A stretch of 64,000 bases of DNA from Cellulomonas shaoxiangyii (GCF_004798685.1 NZ_CP039291.1:3844001-3908000); one strand, 5' to 3'; numbered from the stretch's first letter, positions 34,105-44,163 are shown. A program made the numbers and translations. Notes: generated from the sequence alone by a model not told the origin.

Positions 34105-34152
34105 AGCTGGACCAGCCGGTCCCGGCGCGAGCAGCAGGCGGAGGAGGGTGAC

Positions 34153-34791
34153 GTGCGCGGACGGTCCGACGTGCTCGACCCGGCCATCCTCGGGCTGCTC
34201 GCCGAGTCGCCCATGCACGGGTACGAGCTGCGCAAGCGGCTCAACCTGGTGCTCGGCTCGTTCCGCGCGCTCTCGTACGGCTCGCTGTACCCCGCGCTGA
34301 AGTCGCTCGCGGCCCGTGGCTGGATCGTCGGCACCGAGGCCCCCGCCGACCGGGCGGTCGTGACGAAGCGCGCGCGCATCGTCTACCAGCTCACGGCGGA
34401 CGGCAAGGAGCACCTGCAGCAGGTCCTGCGCACCTCCGGCCCGTCGGCGTGGGAGGACGAGAACTTCGACGTCCGGTTCGCGTTCTTCGGCCAGACCGAC
34501 GCCGAGACGCGCCTGCGCATCCTCGAGGGCCGCCGCACGCGCCTGACCGAGCGGCTGGAGACGATCCGCCAGTCGGTCAACCGCACCCGCGAGCGCATGG
34601 ACGAGTACACCCTCGAGCTCCAGCGCCACGGCCTCGAGCAGGTGGAGCGCGAAGTGCGCTGGCTCGACGGCCTCATCGACAACGAGCGCGGCGTCAGCCG
34701 CTCTCGCACCGCGAGCGGCGGCCGTCCGGCCACCGCCACAGACGACGCCGAGGGATCCACCGAGGCGAGAACCGAGAAGGAGCGAGGATGA
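34153..34791 (+). CDS. PadR-family transcriptional regulator
   Basis: Winged-helix repressor of 212 aa. N-terminal domain [51 protein letters not shown] is the classical PadR motif; the C-terminal half is a long coiled coil ([33 protein letters not shown]) for dimerisation, followed by a disordered tail. GTG start with a GGAGGAGGG site. It overlaps the inositol-phosphate synthase gene (ATGA), an arrangement common in actinobacteria, so it probably controls inositol synthesis. Confidence 0.93.
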   Translation: MRGRSDVLDPAILGLLAESPMHGYELRKRLNLVLGSFRALSYGSLYPALKSLAARGWIVGTEAPADRAVVTKRARIVYQLTADGKEHLQQVLRTSGPSAWEDENFDVRFAFFGQTDAETRLRILEGRRTRLTERLETIRQSVNRTRERMDEYTLELQRHGLEQVEREVRWLDGLIDNERGVSRSRTASGGRPATATDDAEGSTEARTEKERG

Positions 34792-35882
34792 CTTCCATCC
34801 GCGTCGCCATCGTCGGCGTCGGCAACTGCGCCGCATCGCTGGTCCAGGGCGTGCACTACTACCGCGACGCCGACCCGCAGGCGAAGGTCCCGGGCCTGAT
34901 GCACGTGCAGTTCGGCGACTACCACGTCCGCGACATCGAGTTCGTCGCGGCCTTCGACGTCGACGCGAAGAAGGTCGGCTTCGACCTCTCGGAGGCGATC
35001 TTCAGCTCCGAGAACAACACCATCAAGATCTCGGACGTCCCCCCGCTGGGCGTCCCGGTGCAGCGCGGCCACACGCTCGACGGCCTGGGCAAGTACTACT
35101 CCGAGACCATCGAGGAGTCGGACGCGGAGCCGGTCGACGTCGTCGCCGCACTGCGCGAGGCCCAGGTCGACGTCCTGATCTGCTACCTGCCCGTCGGGTC
35201 GGAGGCTGCCGCGAAGTTCTACGCGCAGGCCGCCATCGACGCGAACGTCGCGTTCGTCAACGCGCTGCCCGTGTTCATCGCGTCCGACCCCGAGTGGGCC
35301 GCGAAGTTCGAGGCCGCCGGTGTGCCGATCGTCGGCGACGACATCAAGTCGCAGGTCGGCGCGACCATCACGCACCGGGTGCTCGCCCGCCTGTTCGAGG
35401 ACCGCGGCGTGATCCTGGACCGCACGTACCAGCTGAACGTCGGCGGCAACATGGACTTCAAGAACATGCTCGAGCGCGAGCGCCTGGAGTCCAAGAAGGT
35501 CTCGAAGACGCAGGCCGTCACGTCGAACCTCGACGACGGCCCGCTGGCCGGCAAGAAGGACGACCGCAACGTCCACATCGGCCCGTCGGACTACGTCGCC
35601 TGGCTGGACGACCGCAAGTGGGCGTACGTGCGCCTCGAGGGTCGCGCGTTCGGCGACGTCCCGCTGAACCTCGAGTACAAGCTCGAGGTCTGGGACTCCC
35701 CGAACTCGGCCGGCGTCATCATCGACGCGCTGCGTGCGGCGAAGATCGCGAAGGACCGCGGCGTCGGTGGCCCGATCATCTCGGCGTCGACGTACTTCAT
35801 GAAGTCCCCGCCGGTCCAGATGGAGGACCAGAAGGGCCGCGCAGAGCTCGAGGCCTTCATCCGCGGCGAGAACGAGCGCTGA
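34788..35882 (+). CDS. ino1: Inositol-3-phosphate synthase
   Basis: NAD-dependent enzyme of 364 aa that converts glucose-6-phosphate to myo-inositol-3-phosphate, the entry to phosphatidylinositol and mycothiol. The N-terminal [13 protein letters not shown] is the dinucleotide-binding loop; [16 protein letters not shown] and [13 protein letters not shown] (with the Lys-rich substrate site) are invariant in the actinobacterial Ino1 family. Length agrees with family members (about 360). A strong terminator follows. Confidence 0.97.
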   Translation: MTSIRVAIVGVGNCAASLVQGVHYYRDADPQAKVPGLMHVQFGDYHVRDIEFVAAFDVDAKKVGFDLSEAIFSSENNTIKISDVPPLGVPVQRGHTLDGLGKYYSETIEESDAEPVDVVAALREAQVDVLICYLPVGSEAAAKFYAQAAIDANVAFVNALPVFIASDPEWAAKFEAAGVPIVGDDIKSQVGATITHRVLARLFEDRGVILDRTYQLNVGGNMDFKNMLERERLESKKVSKTQAVTSNLDDGPLAGKKDDRNVHIGPSDYVAWLDDRKWAYVRLEGRAFGDVPLNLEYKLEVWDSPNSAGVIIDALRAAKIAKDRGVGGPIISASTYFMKSPPVQMEDQKGRAELEAFIRGENER

Positions 35883-35911
35883 CCCCGCGCTGACCTCCCC
35901 CGGCACGGCCT

Positions 35912-35944
35912 GAGGGCCCGACGAGCACGTCTCGTCGGGCCCTC
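35912..35944. terminator. Terminator after ino1
   Basis: A perfect 14-bp stem (GAGGGCCCGACGAG with complement) and 5-base loop, 29 bp beyond the ino1 stop. Confidence 0.85.
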
Positions 35945-35983
35945 ACCCGTCCCACCGGTACTCGTCGAGCGTGCAGGACGGGT

Positions 35984-36022
35984 GCTGCAGCGTTACGGAC
36001 GCCTGGTGACCACAACGCTGCA
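35984..36022. other. Hairpin upstream of the AbiEi-like gene
   Basis: CTGCAGCGTT ... AACGCTGCAG, a perfect 10-bp stem with a long loop. Similar CGTTGTGG/AACGCT sequence recurs in the hairpin at 37149 on the other side of the gene. Confidence 0.4.
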
Positions 36023-36106
36023 GGACCGGGGCGTCGGGCCGGGGGCGTCGTCCACAGGGGGTCGTCGGGCGGTCACTACGGGTGCGTCTCGCGCCACCAT
36101 GGCGGC

Positions 36107-37120
36107 GTGAGGCGGGAGGCGCTGCTGCGGACGGACGTCGCGACCTGGCCCGACGTGGTCGCCCTCGCGGAGCCCGTGCGCTCGCTCGTCGTCCGCCAGG
36201 AGGGCGCCGCGACTACCGCGCAGCTCGGTGCGGGCGGCGTGCCGGCGCGCACCGTCGCGCGTCGGGTGCGGTCGGGGCGGTGGCAGCGCGTGCACCGGGG
36301 GGTCGTCGTGCTCCAGTCGGGGCCGCTCCGGTGGCGGCAGCGGGCGCACGCGGCCCTGCTCGCGGCGGGCGCCGGCGCGGCGCTGTCGCACGCCTCGGCG
36401 GCGTACCTGCACGGCTTCGTGGCCGCGCCGGGCCCTTCGGTGGTCGTGAGCGTGCCGGCGGAGCGGGCCGTCCGGCCGCAGCGCGGCGTGCAGGTGCGTC
36501 GCCGTGGCCGGGTGCCGCGCGCCTGGGGGCGGCTGCGGTGCGTCGGGCCGGAGGACACGCTGCTGGACCTCGTGCACGAGGCGCCGGACGAGGACGCGGC
36601 GGTAGCGCTCGCGTGCGACGCCGTTCGTGCGGGCGTCCGGCCCGATGTCGTTCTCGTCGTGGCCGGCGAACGCGCCGTCCTGCGCCACCGCGCGCTCGTG
36701 CGTGCCGTGCTGGGCGACCCGTCCCTCGGGGTCGAGTCACCCCTGGAGCACCGGTACGTGCGGGACGTCGAGCGGCGCCACGGGCTGCCGCGGTCGGCCG
36801 GGCAGGTGCGGCAGCGGGTCGGCGGGCGGTGGATCCGGTCGGACCGCGCCTACCCCGGCGTCCGCGTCGAGCTGGACGGCCAGCTGGCGCACCCGTTCGC
36901 CGCGACGGACGCCGACGTGTGGCGCGACAACGCGGTGCTGCTCGCGAGCGCCGACATCACGCTGCGGTACCGGTGGCGGCACGTCGTGGCGACGCCCTGC
37001 CGGGTGGCGCACCAGGTGGCCGCCGCGCTGACGACCCGCGGCCACCCGGTGACCCTGCGCCGCTGCCCACGCTGCCCGGCCGCCGCGACACGCGACCGCC
37101 CCGCACACCCGACGCGTTGA
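36107..37120 (+). CDS. AbiEi-like winged-helix protein with DUF559/VSR-type domain
   Basis: A 337-residue protein. The N-terminal half resembles type IV antitoxin AbiEi proteins (VRQEGAATTAQLGAGGVPARTVARRVRSGRWQRVHRGVVVLQ, a winged helix), and the C-terminal part has a small restriction-endonuclease-like region (VRVELDGQLAHPFAATDADVWRDN, then RYRWRHVV) seen in DUF559 proteins. No toxin gene of AbiEii type lies alongside. It is a very common orphan in Micrococcales with unproven function. GTG start at 36107; hairpins bracket the gene. Confidence 0.75.
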   Translation: MRREALLRTDVATWPDVVALAEPVRSLVVRQEGAATTAQLGAGGVPARTVARRVRSGRWQRVHRGVVVLQSGPLRWRQRAHAALLAAGAGAALSHASAAYLHGFVAAPGPSVVVSVPAERAVRPQRGVQVRRRGRVPRAWGRLRCVGPEDTLLDLVHEAPDEDAAVALACDAVRAGVRPDVVLVVAGERAVLRHRALVRAVLGDPSLGVESPLEHRYVRDVERRHGLPRSAGQVRQRVGGRWIRSDRAYPGVRVELDGQLAHPFAATDADVWRDNAVLLASADITLRYRWRHVVATPCRVAHQVAAALTTRGHPVTLRRCPRCPAAATRDRPAHPTR

Positions 37121-37148
37121 CGCGCGGCCACCACCGCACGGAGCAGCC

Positions 37149-37187
37149 GTGAAGCGTCGTGGACAGCAGGCGTCCACAACGCTTCAC
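37149..37187. terminator. Terminator hairpin
   Basis: A 16-bp stem with one mismatch (GTGAAGCGTCGTGGAC/GTCCACAACGCTTCAC) and 7-base loop between convergent genes. Confidence 0.75.
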
Positions 37188-37212
37188 GGCCGGACCCGAT
37201 CGTGGTGCGGCC

Positions 37213-38664
37213 TCAGCGTCGCGGCACGACCGCGGACGCGACGGGGTACCGGGCTTCCGGCCCGTCGCCCGCGGGCAGCGCCCAGCTGCCGCCGCCGACC
37301 AGGTCGACGACGACGAGCGCCGCCGGCGCCTCGTCCCCACCACAGCTGACACCCTCCGTGACCTGGACGTAGCCGGTCAGCACGTGTCCGATGCCGACGG
37401 GTGCGTCGGGCGCGACCCGGCGGCGGTCGAGCGGGGTCGTGGAGCCGTCGGCACGGAGCTCGACCACGTCGTCGTCCGCGCACCGCTCGCCGTCCGCGGT
37501 CACCGGCGCGAGCGCGGCCACCAGGCGGCCGTCGCCCACGGGGTGCACGTGGGAGGGTGCGGCCGTGTCGCCGGCGAGCTCGCGCACGACGACGGTCGCG
37601 GACCGGCCGGTGACGTCCTGCCGGACCAGCCGCGGGCGCTGGTCCGGGCGCGGCGGGTCCAGTGCGGCGCCGTCGTCGGCGCACAGCAGCAGCACGTGCG
37701 TCGCGTCGGCCCAGCCGGCCGGCCGGCACGCCTGCCCGTCCGGTACGGGCCCGCCGGGGACGGTGCGCCCGGACGCCAGCTCGACGACCACGGCACCGCC
37801 TGCGCCGCCCCGCTCCCCCAGGGCCAGCCGCGCGCCGTCGGGGCTGAGCCTCGCCTCGTGGACGAACCCGGTGCTGCCGGTGGCGACCTGCCGCGCGGCG
37901 CCGGTCGGTGGCACGACCCACCAGTCGGACGTGGCGGACGCCGAGTCGGACAGGCTCCACACCTCGCCGCCGTCGGGCGCCTCGGCGAGGAACCACGCGT
38001 CGGCGGGCAGGCCCCGCCCGTCCGGCGTGAGGTCACCGGTGCGCAGGTCGACGACGTAGCGGGCCGTGTCCTGCGCGGAAAGGTGCTCCACGACCACCGA
38101 GGACGACCCGTCCCAGCGCACGGGCTCCAGCCACGCGCCGTCCTCCCGCACCCGGCCGAGGTACAGCTCGCCCGTGGGGGCGGCGACCACGAGCGCGGTC
38201 GGCAGCAGCCGGCCGTCCACCACGAACGGGTCGCCGTACCCGTTCGTGTACAGCCCGACGGCCCAGCCGGGGCCCACGGACGCCAGCACCGCGTCGTCGA
38301 GGGCGAACATCGGCGGCATGCCGGGCACCGTGACGGGCGTCGGCGCGGTCACCGGCGTCGCCGACGGGGTCGGCGTGGGGCTCGGCGTCGGCGGGGGCGT
38401 GGGCGTCGTCGTGGTCGTCCGCGACGGGGACGGGGTCACGACGGGCTCGACGTGCGTGCGCTGGAGCCCGAACCAGCCGGCGGTTGCGACGGCCACCACC
38501 GTGACGGCGGCGACGGACGCGTGCTGCGCGGTGCGCGTCACCCGGCGGCGGCGGACGTCGCGGTGCAGCGCGGCCAGCTCGGTCGCGTCGGCGCGGGTGG
38601 CGCGCTCCCGGTCCTCGAGGGCGTCGAGGGCTCCCGTCAGGCGCGCGGTCAGGTCATCGGTCAC
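37213..38664 (-). CDS. Membrane-anchored beta-propeller-like protein, sigma-factor partner
   Basis: A 483-residue protein with a cytoplasmic N-terminus (about 45 residues), one transmembrane helix (VAAVTVVAVATAGWFGL), a Thr/Pro linker and a large extracytoplasmic domain of repeated blade-like strands (e.g. EARLSPDGARLALGERG, DGGEVWSLSDSASA). The GTG start lies inside the last codons of the sigma-factor gene, so the pair is translationally coupled. By position it is a likely regulator (anti-sigma-like) of that factor, although no zinc anti-sigma motif is seen. Confidence 0.7.
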   Translation of the reverse strand: MTDDLTARLTGALDALEDRERATRADATELAALHRDVRRRRVTRTAQHASVAAVTVVAVATAGWFGLQRTHVEPVVTPSPSRTTTTTPTPPPTPSPTPTPSATPVTAPTPVTVPGMPPMFALDDAVLASVGPGWAVGLYTNGYGDPFVVDGRLLPTALVVAAPTGELYLGRVREDGAWLEPVRWDGSSSVVVEHLSAQDTARYVVDLRTGDLTPDGRGLPADAWFLAEAPDGGEVWSLSDSASATSDWWVVPPTGAARQVATGSTGFVHEARLSPDGARLALGERGGAGGAVVVELASGRTVPGGPVPDGQACRPAGWADATHVLLLCADDGAALDPPRPDQRPRLVRQDVTGRSATVVVRELAGDTAAPSHVHPVGDGRLVAALAPVTADGERCADDDVVELRADGSTTPLDRRRVAPDAPVGIGHVLTGYVQVTEGVSCGGDEAPAALVVVDLVGGGSWALPAGDGPEARYPVASAVVPRR

Positions 38665-39247
38665 GGCGGTTCTCCTCCCGGCCGACCAGGTGCACGGGCG
38701 CGACGTCGGCGACGGGCGCGGCGGTGGTGCCCAGACGGGCGTTGAGGGTCGCGATGCCGTCGGAGACGTACCGCTTGACCGCGCCCTCGCTCAGGCCGAG
38801 CAGCTGTGCGGTCTCCTTGACCGACAGGTCGTCCAGGTGCCGCAGCAGCACGCACGCACGCTCCCGCGGCGCCAGCTCCGCGAGCGCGGCGACCACGTCG
38901 GCGCCGAGCACGTCGGGGGCGGGATCCACGACGGCGTGGTCCGTCATCACCGCCAGGCGCGCCACCGTCAGTCGCTCACGACCCCGCCGACGCGTGCCGT
39001 CGACGAACCGGGACACGATCGCCCGGCACACGTACTGCTCGGCCTGCTGCACCGAGCCGAACGTCGCGCGCGCCGCGAACGTCGACACCAGCGCGTCGTG
39101 CACCAGGTCGACCGCGTCCGCCCGCGACCCCGAGACGAGCGTCGCGCGCGCCACCAGGGCCCCGTACCTGTCCTGCACCAACGCGTCGAGCGCCGGCTGC
39201 CACCGACCGCTCACGCCACCCACCGTCCGGACACCGGTCCTCCTCAT
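38654..39247 (-). CDS. ECF-type RNA polymerase sigma factor (SigE-like)
   Basis: Sigma-70 family factor of about 197 aa. Region 2 is seen in ADAVDLVHDALVSTFAAR and YVCRAIVSRFVDGTRRRGRERL; region 4 in LAPRERACVLLRHLDDLSVKETAQLLGLSEGAVKRYVSDGIATLNARL. It belongs to the SigE/SACE-type group typical of actinobacteria. The start is uncertain: ATG 39247 (no ribosome site) or GTG 39214, which would begin just before the first conserved tryptophan. The next gene is the coupled membrane protein. Confidence 0.87.
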   Translation of the reverse strand: MRRTGVRTVGGVSGRWQPALDALVQDRYGALVARATLVSGSRADAVDLVHDALVSTFAARATFGSVQQAEQYVCRAIVSRFVDGTRRRGRERLTVARLAVMTDHAVVDPAPDVLGADVVAALAELAPRERACVLLRHLDDLSVKETAQLLGLSEGAVKRYVSDGIATLNARLGTTAAPVADVAPVHLVGREENRRDR

Positions 39248-39450
39248 CACCGTCGAGCAGTACAACGCCCACGGGCCGCCCGAGGTTGGGTCGGCGCGCG
39301 CGGCCCCGACCTGAAGGCCGGCGGCGTGCGGCACGGGTCCGGGCACGTCGCCGGAACGCGCCGGAACGCGCCTGCACCGAGGCGGACGGAGGCGGACGTC
39401 ACCAGGTCAGGGCCGCCGTCCCGGGGACCCGACCGCATAGCCTGGTCTGC

Positions 39451-40764
39451 GTGCAGGTGCTCTCCGACCTCCGGGCGCTCTGGCCGCTGAGCGGCTTCCG
39501 GCGCCTCTTCGCCGTACGACTGGTCAGCCAGTCGTCGGACGGCATGTTCCAGGTCGGGCTGGCCACCCTGTTCTTCTTCTCGCCCGAGAACGCGAGCACG
39601 GCGACCGGGGTCGCGGCGGCCTTCGCGGTGCTGCTGCTGCCGTTCACGATCGTCGGGCCGTGGGCCGGGGTGCTGCTGGACCGGTGGCGGCGCCGCCAGG
39701 TGCTGCTGTGGGGCAACCTCGTGCGCGTCGCCCTGACGCTGACGATCGCGGTGATCATGCTGACGGTCGGCGTCACGCCGGCGGTGTACGTGCTGGCGCT
39801 GATCACGCTGTCGGTCAACCGGTTCCTGCTGTCGGCGCTCTCGGCGTCCCTGCCGAAGGTCGTCGACGGGCCGTTGCTCCTCACCGCGAACTCGCTGACG
39901 CCGACGCTGGGTGCGGCGGCGGCAGGCGCGGGCGGCGCGATCGGGTTCCTGCTGGGCCTCGTCCTGCCGACCGGCCGCGTCCGGGACGCGATCTCCCTGC
40001 TGCTCGCCGCGGCCGTCATGGCCTGCGCGTCGGCGCTCGCGACCCGGCTGGGTCCCGAGCAGCTCGGCCCCGACGAGCGCGCCGAGCGTGCCGACGTCCG
40101 CGCGGCGCTCGCCGAGCTCGCGCGTGGGCTGGTCGCGGGCGCCCGGTGGCTCGTCGCGCGGCGCACCCCGGCGCAGGCGCTCGGGATCATGGCGCTGCAC
40201 CGCTTCTGCTACGGCGCGGTGTTCATCGCGAGCATCCTCATCTCCCGCAACCTCCTGTCCGACCCGGCGGACGCCGACGCCGGCCTGAAGACGTTCGGCC
40301 TCGTGCTCGGCGCCAGCGCGGTGGGCTTCGCGCTGGCCGTCGTCCTCACCCCCGTGCTGAGCCCGCGCACCGGCCCGCACCGCTGGGTCGTCCTGTGCCT
40401 CGGGCTCGCGGTCGTGAGCCAGCTGCTGCTGGCGGTCACCGTGGCGCGGTGGGCGGTGCTCGCGTGCGCGCTGGCGCTCGGCCTCGCGGCGCAGGGGGCG
40501 AAGATCGCGGTCGACACGATCGTCCAGCGGGACACCGTCGACGCGTACCGCGGGCGGGCGTTCTCGCTCTACGACGTCCTCTACAACGCCGCCTTCGTCG
40601 GTGCGGCCGCGCTCGCCGCCGTGACCCTGCCCGACACGGGCTGGTCCCGGCCGGTGTTCGTCGCCCTCGCCGTCGTCTACGCCCTCGGGGCCGTCGCGTA
40701 CGCGGCCGCGCCGCACGCCCCTGCCCCCGTCGGCCGCACGTCGCGGCAGGTGGCCCCGGCGTGA
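39451..40764 (+). CDS. MFS transporter
   Basis: Major-facilitator permease of 437 aa with 12 predicted helices. The first helix follows FRRLFAVRLVSQSSDGMFQVGLATLFFF; the loop between helices 2 and 3 has the GVLLDRWRRRQVLLWGN signature. It is of the general drug/metabolite exporter type. GTG 39451 is preceded only by a TAGCCT-like -10 element a few bases upstream, suggesting a leaderless transcript. It overlaps the photoreceptor phosphatase gene by GTGA, hinting at a shared role. Confidence 0.87.
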   Translation: MQVLSDLRALWPLSGFRRLFAVRLVSQSSDGMFQVGLATLFFFSPENASTATGVAAAFAVLLLPFTIVGPWAGVLLDRWRRRQVLLWGNLVRVALTLTIAVIMLTVGVTPAVYVLALITLSVNRFLLSALSASLPKVVDGPLLLTANSLTPTLGAAAAGAGGAIGFLLGLVLPTGRVRDAISLLLAAAVMACASALATRLGPEQLGPDERAERADVRAALAELARGLVAGARWLVARRTPAQALGIMALHRFCYGAVFIASILISRNLLSDPADADAGLKTFGLVLGASAVGFALAVVLTPVLSPRTGPHRWVVLCLGLAVVSQLLLAVTVARWAVLACALALGLAAQGAKIAVDTIVQRDTVDAYRGRAFSLYDVLYNAAFVGAAALAAVTLPDTGWSRPVFVALAVVYALGAVAYAAAPHAPAPVGRTSRQVAPA

Positions 40765-42470
40765 CGACGCAGGACGCGCACCTCCCCCCGCTGGCCGCGC
40801 TGGAGGACGTGCTCACGGGCGACCTCGCGCGGCGGGTGCTCGTCGACCACACGCTCGCGATGATCCTCACGGACCCGACGCAGCCGGACGAGCCGGTGGT
40901 CTGGTCGAACGCGGCGTTCACGGAGCTGACGGGGTACGGGGCGCACGAGGTGCGGGGCCGCAACTGCCGGTTCCTGCAGTCGCCGCACACCGACCCGGCC
41001 GCCGTCGCGGGGCTGCGTGCCGCCCTCGCCGCCGGCGAGGACCACGTCGAGCTGCTGCTCAACGCGCGCAAGGACGGCTCGGAGTTCTGGAACCAGCTCG
41101 TCGTGACGCACCTGCGCGACGACGACGGCCGCGTCACCCACCGGCTCGGCGTGCAGGTCGACGTGACGGCACGCGCCGCCGGCGAGGCGGCCCGCGACGT
41201 CGAGCTCTCCCTCGCCCGCCGCACGGGTGAGCGGCTCGCGCTGCTCGCGGCCGTCACGGACGAGCTCACGCGGCACCTCGAGTACGAGGACGCCGTCGAC
41301 GCCCTCCCGGAGGTCGTCGTGCCGCGCATGGCGACGTGGGGCTTCGTCGCCGTGACGAACGAGCGCGGCCGTTTCGAGCACGTGCACGTGGTGACGACCG
41401 ACCCGGCCGCCGCCGACGCGGCCGCCGCGCTCGAGCACGAGAGCCCGGAGTGGCTGCTCCACTCGCCGCGCGTCCAGGCGGCGCTGCGGTCCGGGCCGGA
41501 GCACGTCGCCGACGCGCTGCCCGTCGACGTGGACTCCCTGCCCGCCCGCACGACGTCCCGCCAGCTCGCGCTGCTGCGCACGCTGCGGCTCGGGTCCGCG
41601 CTCGTCGTGCCGCTGCGTGCGCGTGCGGGCGTGATCGGCGTCCTGTGCCTCGTGCACGAGCGGCCCGACTGGTTCGACCGCGAGGCCGTCGTCACGGCCG
41701 CGCACCTGAGCAGCCGCGCCGGCATCGTGCTGGAGAACGTGCGCCTCTACCTCGCCGAGCGGGACGCGGCGCTCACGCTGCAGCACAGCCTGCTGCCGGT
41801 GCTGGGCGACGTCGCGGGACTCGACGTGGCGGCGTCCTACCTGCCGTCCGGCCGGCGCGCCCAGGTGGGTGGCGACTGGTTCGACGCGTTCGCGCTGCCG
41901 GACGGCGCGGTGAGCCTCGCCGTCGGCGACGTCGTCGGCCACGACCTGCGGGCCGCCGCGTCGATGGGCCAGCTCCGCTCGCTGCTGCGCGCCGCCGTGT
42001 GGCGCGGCGACGAGCCGGGGACGGCGCTCGCCGGGCTCGACGAGCTCGTCCGCGGCCTCGAGCTCGCGGACCTGGCGACGTGCGTGCAGGTGCGCTGGGA
42101 GCGGACCGACGACGGCGCGCGCCTGACCTGGGCCACCGCGGGGCACCCGCCGGGGCTCGTCCGGCTGCCCGACGGGCAGGTCGTCGAGCTCACCGGCGGC
42201 AGCACCACGCCGGTCGGGCTCGCCGGGCCGGGCCGCGGGTCGCAGGCGTCGGCGACCTTCCCGCGCGGCGCGACCCTCGTGCTCTACAGCGACGGGCTGG
42301 TCGAGCGCCGCGACCGCACGCTGCGCGACGGCATCGGCCGCCTGCGGGAGGCACTCGCCGCGACCCCCGCGGGCGCGTCGGCCGAGCAGGTGCGCGACGC
42401 GCTCGTCGCCGGGCTCGTGGGCCGGCACCAGGAGGACGACGTCTGCCTCCTCGTCGTCCGCGACGCCTGA
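40761..42470 (+). CDS. LOV-GAF-PP2C (SpoIIE-like) photoreceptor phosphatase
   Basis: A 569-residue signalling protein. Residues about 25-135 are a LOV/PAS domain carrying GRNCRFLQ with the photoactive Cys69 that forms the flavin adduct under blue light, plus FTELTGY and NARKDGSEFWNQL. A GAF domain (about 155-330) follows, then a PP2C/SpoIIE phosphatase (about 335-569) with GGDWFDAF, GDVVGHD, LTWATAGHPPGLV and YSDGLVERRD holding the metal-binding aspartates. It probably dephosphorylates an anti-anti-sigma factor, linking light or redox to the general stress response. It is coupled to the upstream transporter. Confidence 0.9.
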   Translation: MTTQDAHLPPLAALEDVLTGDLARRVLVDHTLAMILTDPTQPDEPVVWSNAAFTELTGYGAHEVRGRNCRFLQSPHTDPAAVAGLRAALAAGEDHVELLLNARKDGSEFWNQLVVTHLRDDDGRVTHRLGVQVDVTARAAGEAARDVELSLARRTGERLALLAAVTDELTRHLEYEDAVDALPEVVVPRMATWGFVAVTNERGRFEHVHVVTTDPAAADAAAALEHESPEWLLHSPRVQAALRSGPEHVADALPVDVDSLPARTTSRQLALLRTLRLGSALVVPLRARAGVIGVLCLVHERPDWFDREAVVTAAHLSSRAGIVLENVRLYLAERDAALTLQHSLLPVLGDVAGLDVAASYLPSGRRAQVGGDWFDAFALPDGAVSLAVGDVVGHDLRAAASMGQLRSLLRAAVWRGDEPGTALAGLDELVRGLELADLATCVQVRWERTDDGARLTWATAGHPPGLVRLPDGQVVELTGGSTTPVGLAGPGRGSQASATFPRGATLVLYSDGLVERRDRTLRDGIGRLREALAATPAGASAEQVRDALVAGLVGRHQEDDVCLLVVRDA

Positions 42471-42501
42471 CGCGGGCCCGCCCCGCCCGGGGGCGCGGGG
42501 G

Positions 42502-43998
42502 TCAGCCCGTGCGGGTCTCCCACCAGCGCAGCAGCTCCTCGCGCGCGGCGTCCTCCCCGAGCGGCCCGCGCTCCATCCGCAGCTCGAGCAGGAAGCGGTA
42601 CGCCTCCCCCACCTCCCGGCCGGGCGGCAGCCCGAGCGCGGCCATGATCTGCGTGCCGTCGAGGTCCGGGCGGATCGCCGCCAGCTCCTCCTGCTCCCGC
42701 AGCGCCGCGATGCGCGCCTCGAGGTCGTCGTACGCGGCGGACAGCCGGGCGGCCTTGCGCGTGTTCCGCGTCGTCGAGTCCGAGCGCGTCAGCCGGTGCA
42801 GCCGCTCCAGCAGCGGGCCCGCGTCGGTGACGTAGCGGCGCACGGCCGAGTCGGTCCACTCGCCCTCGCCGTAGCCGTGGAACCGCAGGTGCAGCTCGGT
42901 GAGGCGGGAGACGTCCTGCACGGTCTGCTTGTCGAAGCGCAGGGCCTTGAGCCGCTTCGCGACGAGCTTCGCGCCGACGACCTCGTGGTGGTGGAAGCTC
43001 ACGCCGCCGCCGGGCTCGAACCGGCGCGTGCGCGGCTTGCCGATGTCGTGCAGCAGCGCGGCGAGGCGCAGCACGAGGTCGGGCCCGGGGACGGCGCCGT
43101 CGGGCCCGGTCTCGAGCGCGATCGCCTTCTGCAGGACCATGAGCGAGTGCTCGTAGACGTCCTTGTGGCGGTGGTGCTCGTCGATCTCGAGGCGCAGCGC
43201 CGGCAGCTCGGGCAGCACGTGGTCGGCCAGGCCCGTGTCGACGAGGAGCTCGAGGCCGGCTCGGGCGTGCGGTGCCAGCAGCAGCTTGACGAGCTCGTCG
43301 CGGACGCGCTCCGCGGAGACGATCGTGATGCGCTCGGCCATGTCGACGACCGCCGCGCGGGCCGCGTCGTCGAGGTCGAAGCCGAGCTGGGCGACGAAGC
43401 GCGCGGCGCGCATCATGCGCAGCGGGTCGTCGTCGAAGGACTGCCGCGGGTCGACGGGCGTGCGCAGCACCCGCGCGGCGAGGTCCGCGAGCCCACCGAA
43501 CGGGTCGACGAAGACGAGGTCCGGCACGCGCACCGCCATGGCGTTGACGGTGAAGTCGCGGCGCGACAGGTCACCCTCGAGCGTGTCGCCGAACGCCACG
43601 ACCGGCTTGCGCGAGGACGCGTCGTACTCGTCGGTGCGATAGGTCGTCACCTCGACGACGACGTCGGCCGACCCGGCTCCGCGGCGACCCGCGAACCGGC
43701 GCGCCCCGACCGTCCCGAACTCGCGGCCGACGTCCCAGTGCGCGTCCCCCCACGCGGCCAGCAGCGGCTCGGCCTCGTCCGGTGTCGCCGAGGTCGCGAA
43801 GTCGAGGTCGTTGCTCACGCGGCCGAGGAACGCGTCGCGGACGGGCCCGCCGACGAGCGCCAGCTCGTGACCGGCCGCGCGGAACGCCTCCCCGAGCGGG
43901 ACCGCGTCCGGCGCCATGCGGGTGAGCACGTCGATCGCGCGGCGCTGGAGCTGGGTCAGGGAGGGCAGGGGAGGACGGTCGTCGGTCTCGCGCGGCAC
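42502..43998 (-). CDS. cca: CCA tRNA nucleotidyltransferase
   Basis: Template-independent polymerase of 498 aa adding the 3' CCA to tRNAs. Head domain: GGPVRDAFLGR (50-60) and the DLD metal site (64-66), RRDFTVNAMA, DDPLRMMRAARF. A C-terminal HD domain (LLHDIGKP, HHHEVVGAKLV) is the usual actinobacterial addition. GTG 43998 is the first plausible start (MPRETD); upstream sequence is non-coding. The gene sits next to the NUDIX-murJ cluster in nearly all actinobacteria. Confidence 0.96.
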   Translation of the reverse strand: MPRETDDRPPLPSLTQLQRRAIDVLTRMAPDAVPLGEAFRAAGHELALVGGPVRDAFLGRVSNDLDFATSATPDEAEPLLAAWGDAHWDVGREFGTVGARRFAGRRGAGSADVVVEVTTYRTDEYDASSRKPVVAFGDTLEGDLSRRDFTVNAMAVRVPDLVFVDPFGGLADLAARVLRTPVDPRQSFDDDPLRMMRAARFVAQLGFDLDDAARAAVVDMAERITIVSAERVRDELVKLLLAPHARAGLELLVDTGLADHVLPELPALRLEIDEHHRHKDVYEHSLMVLQKAIALETGPDGAVPGPDLVLRLAALLHDIGKPRTRRFEPGGGVSFHHHEVVGAKLVAKRLKALRFDKQTVQDVSRLTELHLRFHGYGEGEWTDSAVRRYVTDAGPLLERLHRLTRSDSTTRNTRKAARLSAAYDDLEARIAALREQEELAAIRPDLDGTQIMAALGLPPGREVGEAYRFLLELRMERGPLGEDAAREELLRWWETRTG

Positions 43999-44163
43999 CG
44001 CACCAGGGTGCCAGAGGTCCCGGCTCGTCCCGCGCGGCCCGCTGCGGAGGTGACCACCACGTGAGCACCCGTCGACCCCCGCATGACCGCGTGATGACGA
44101 GGACATGACGTCGCTCGTCCGGATGACAGCGGACACCAGGGGAGGACTCGTTACAGTGTCGGC

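Noticed and set aside
36107..37120. AbiE toxin-antitoxin system
   Set aside because: Only the AbiEi-like gene exists; no AbiEii nucleotidyltransferase toxin is adjacent.
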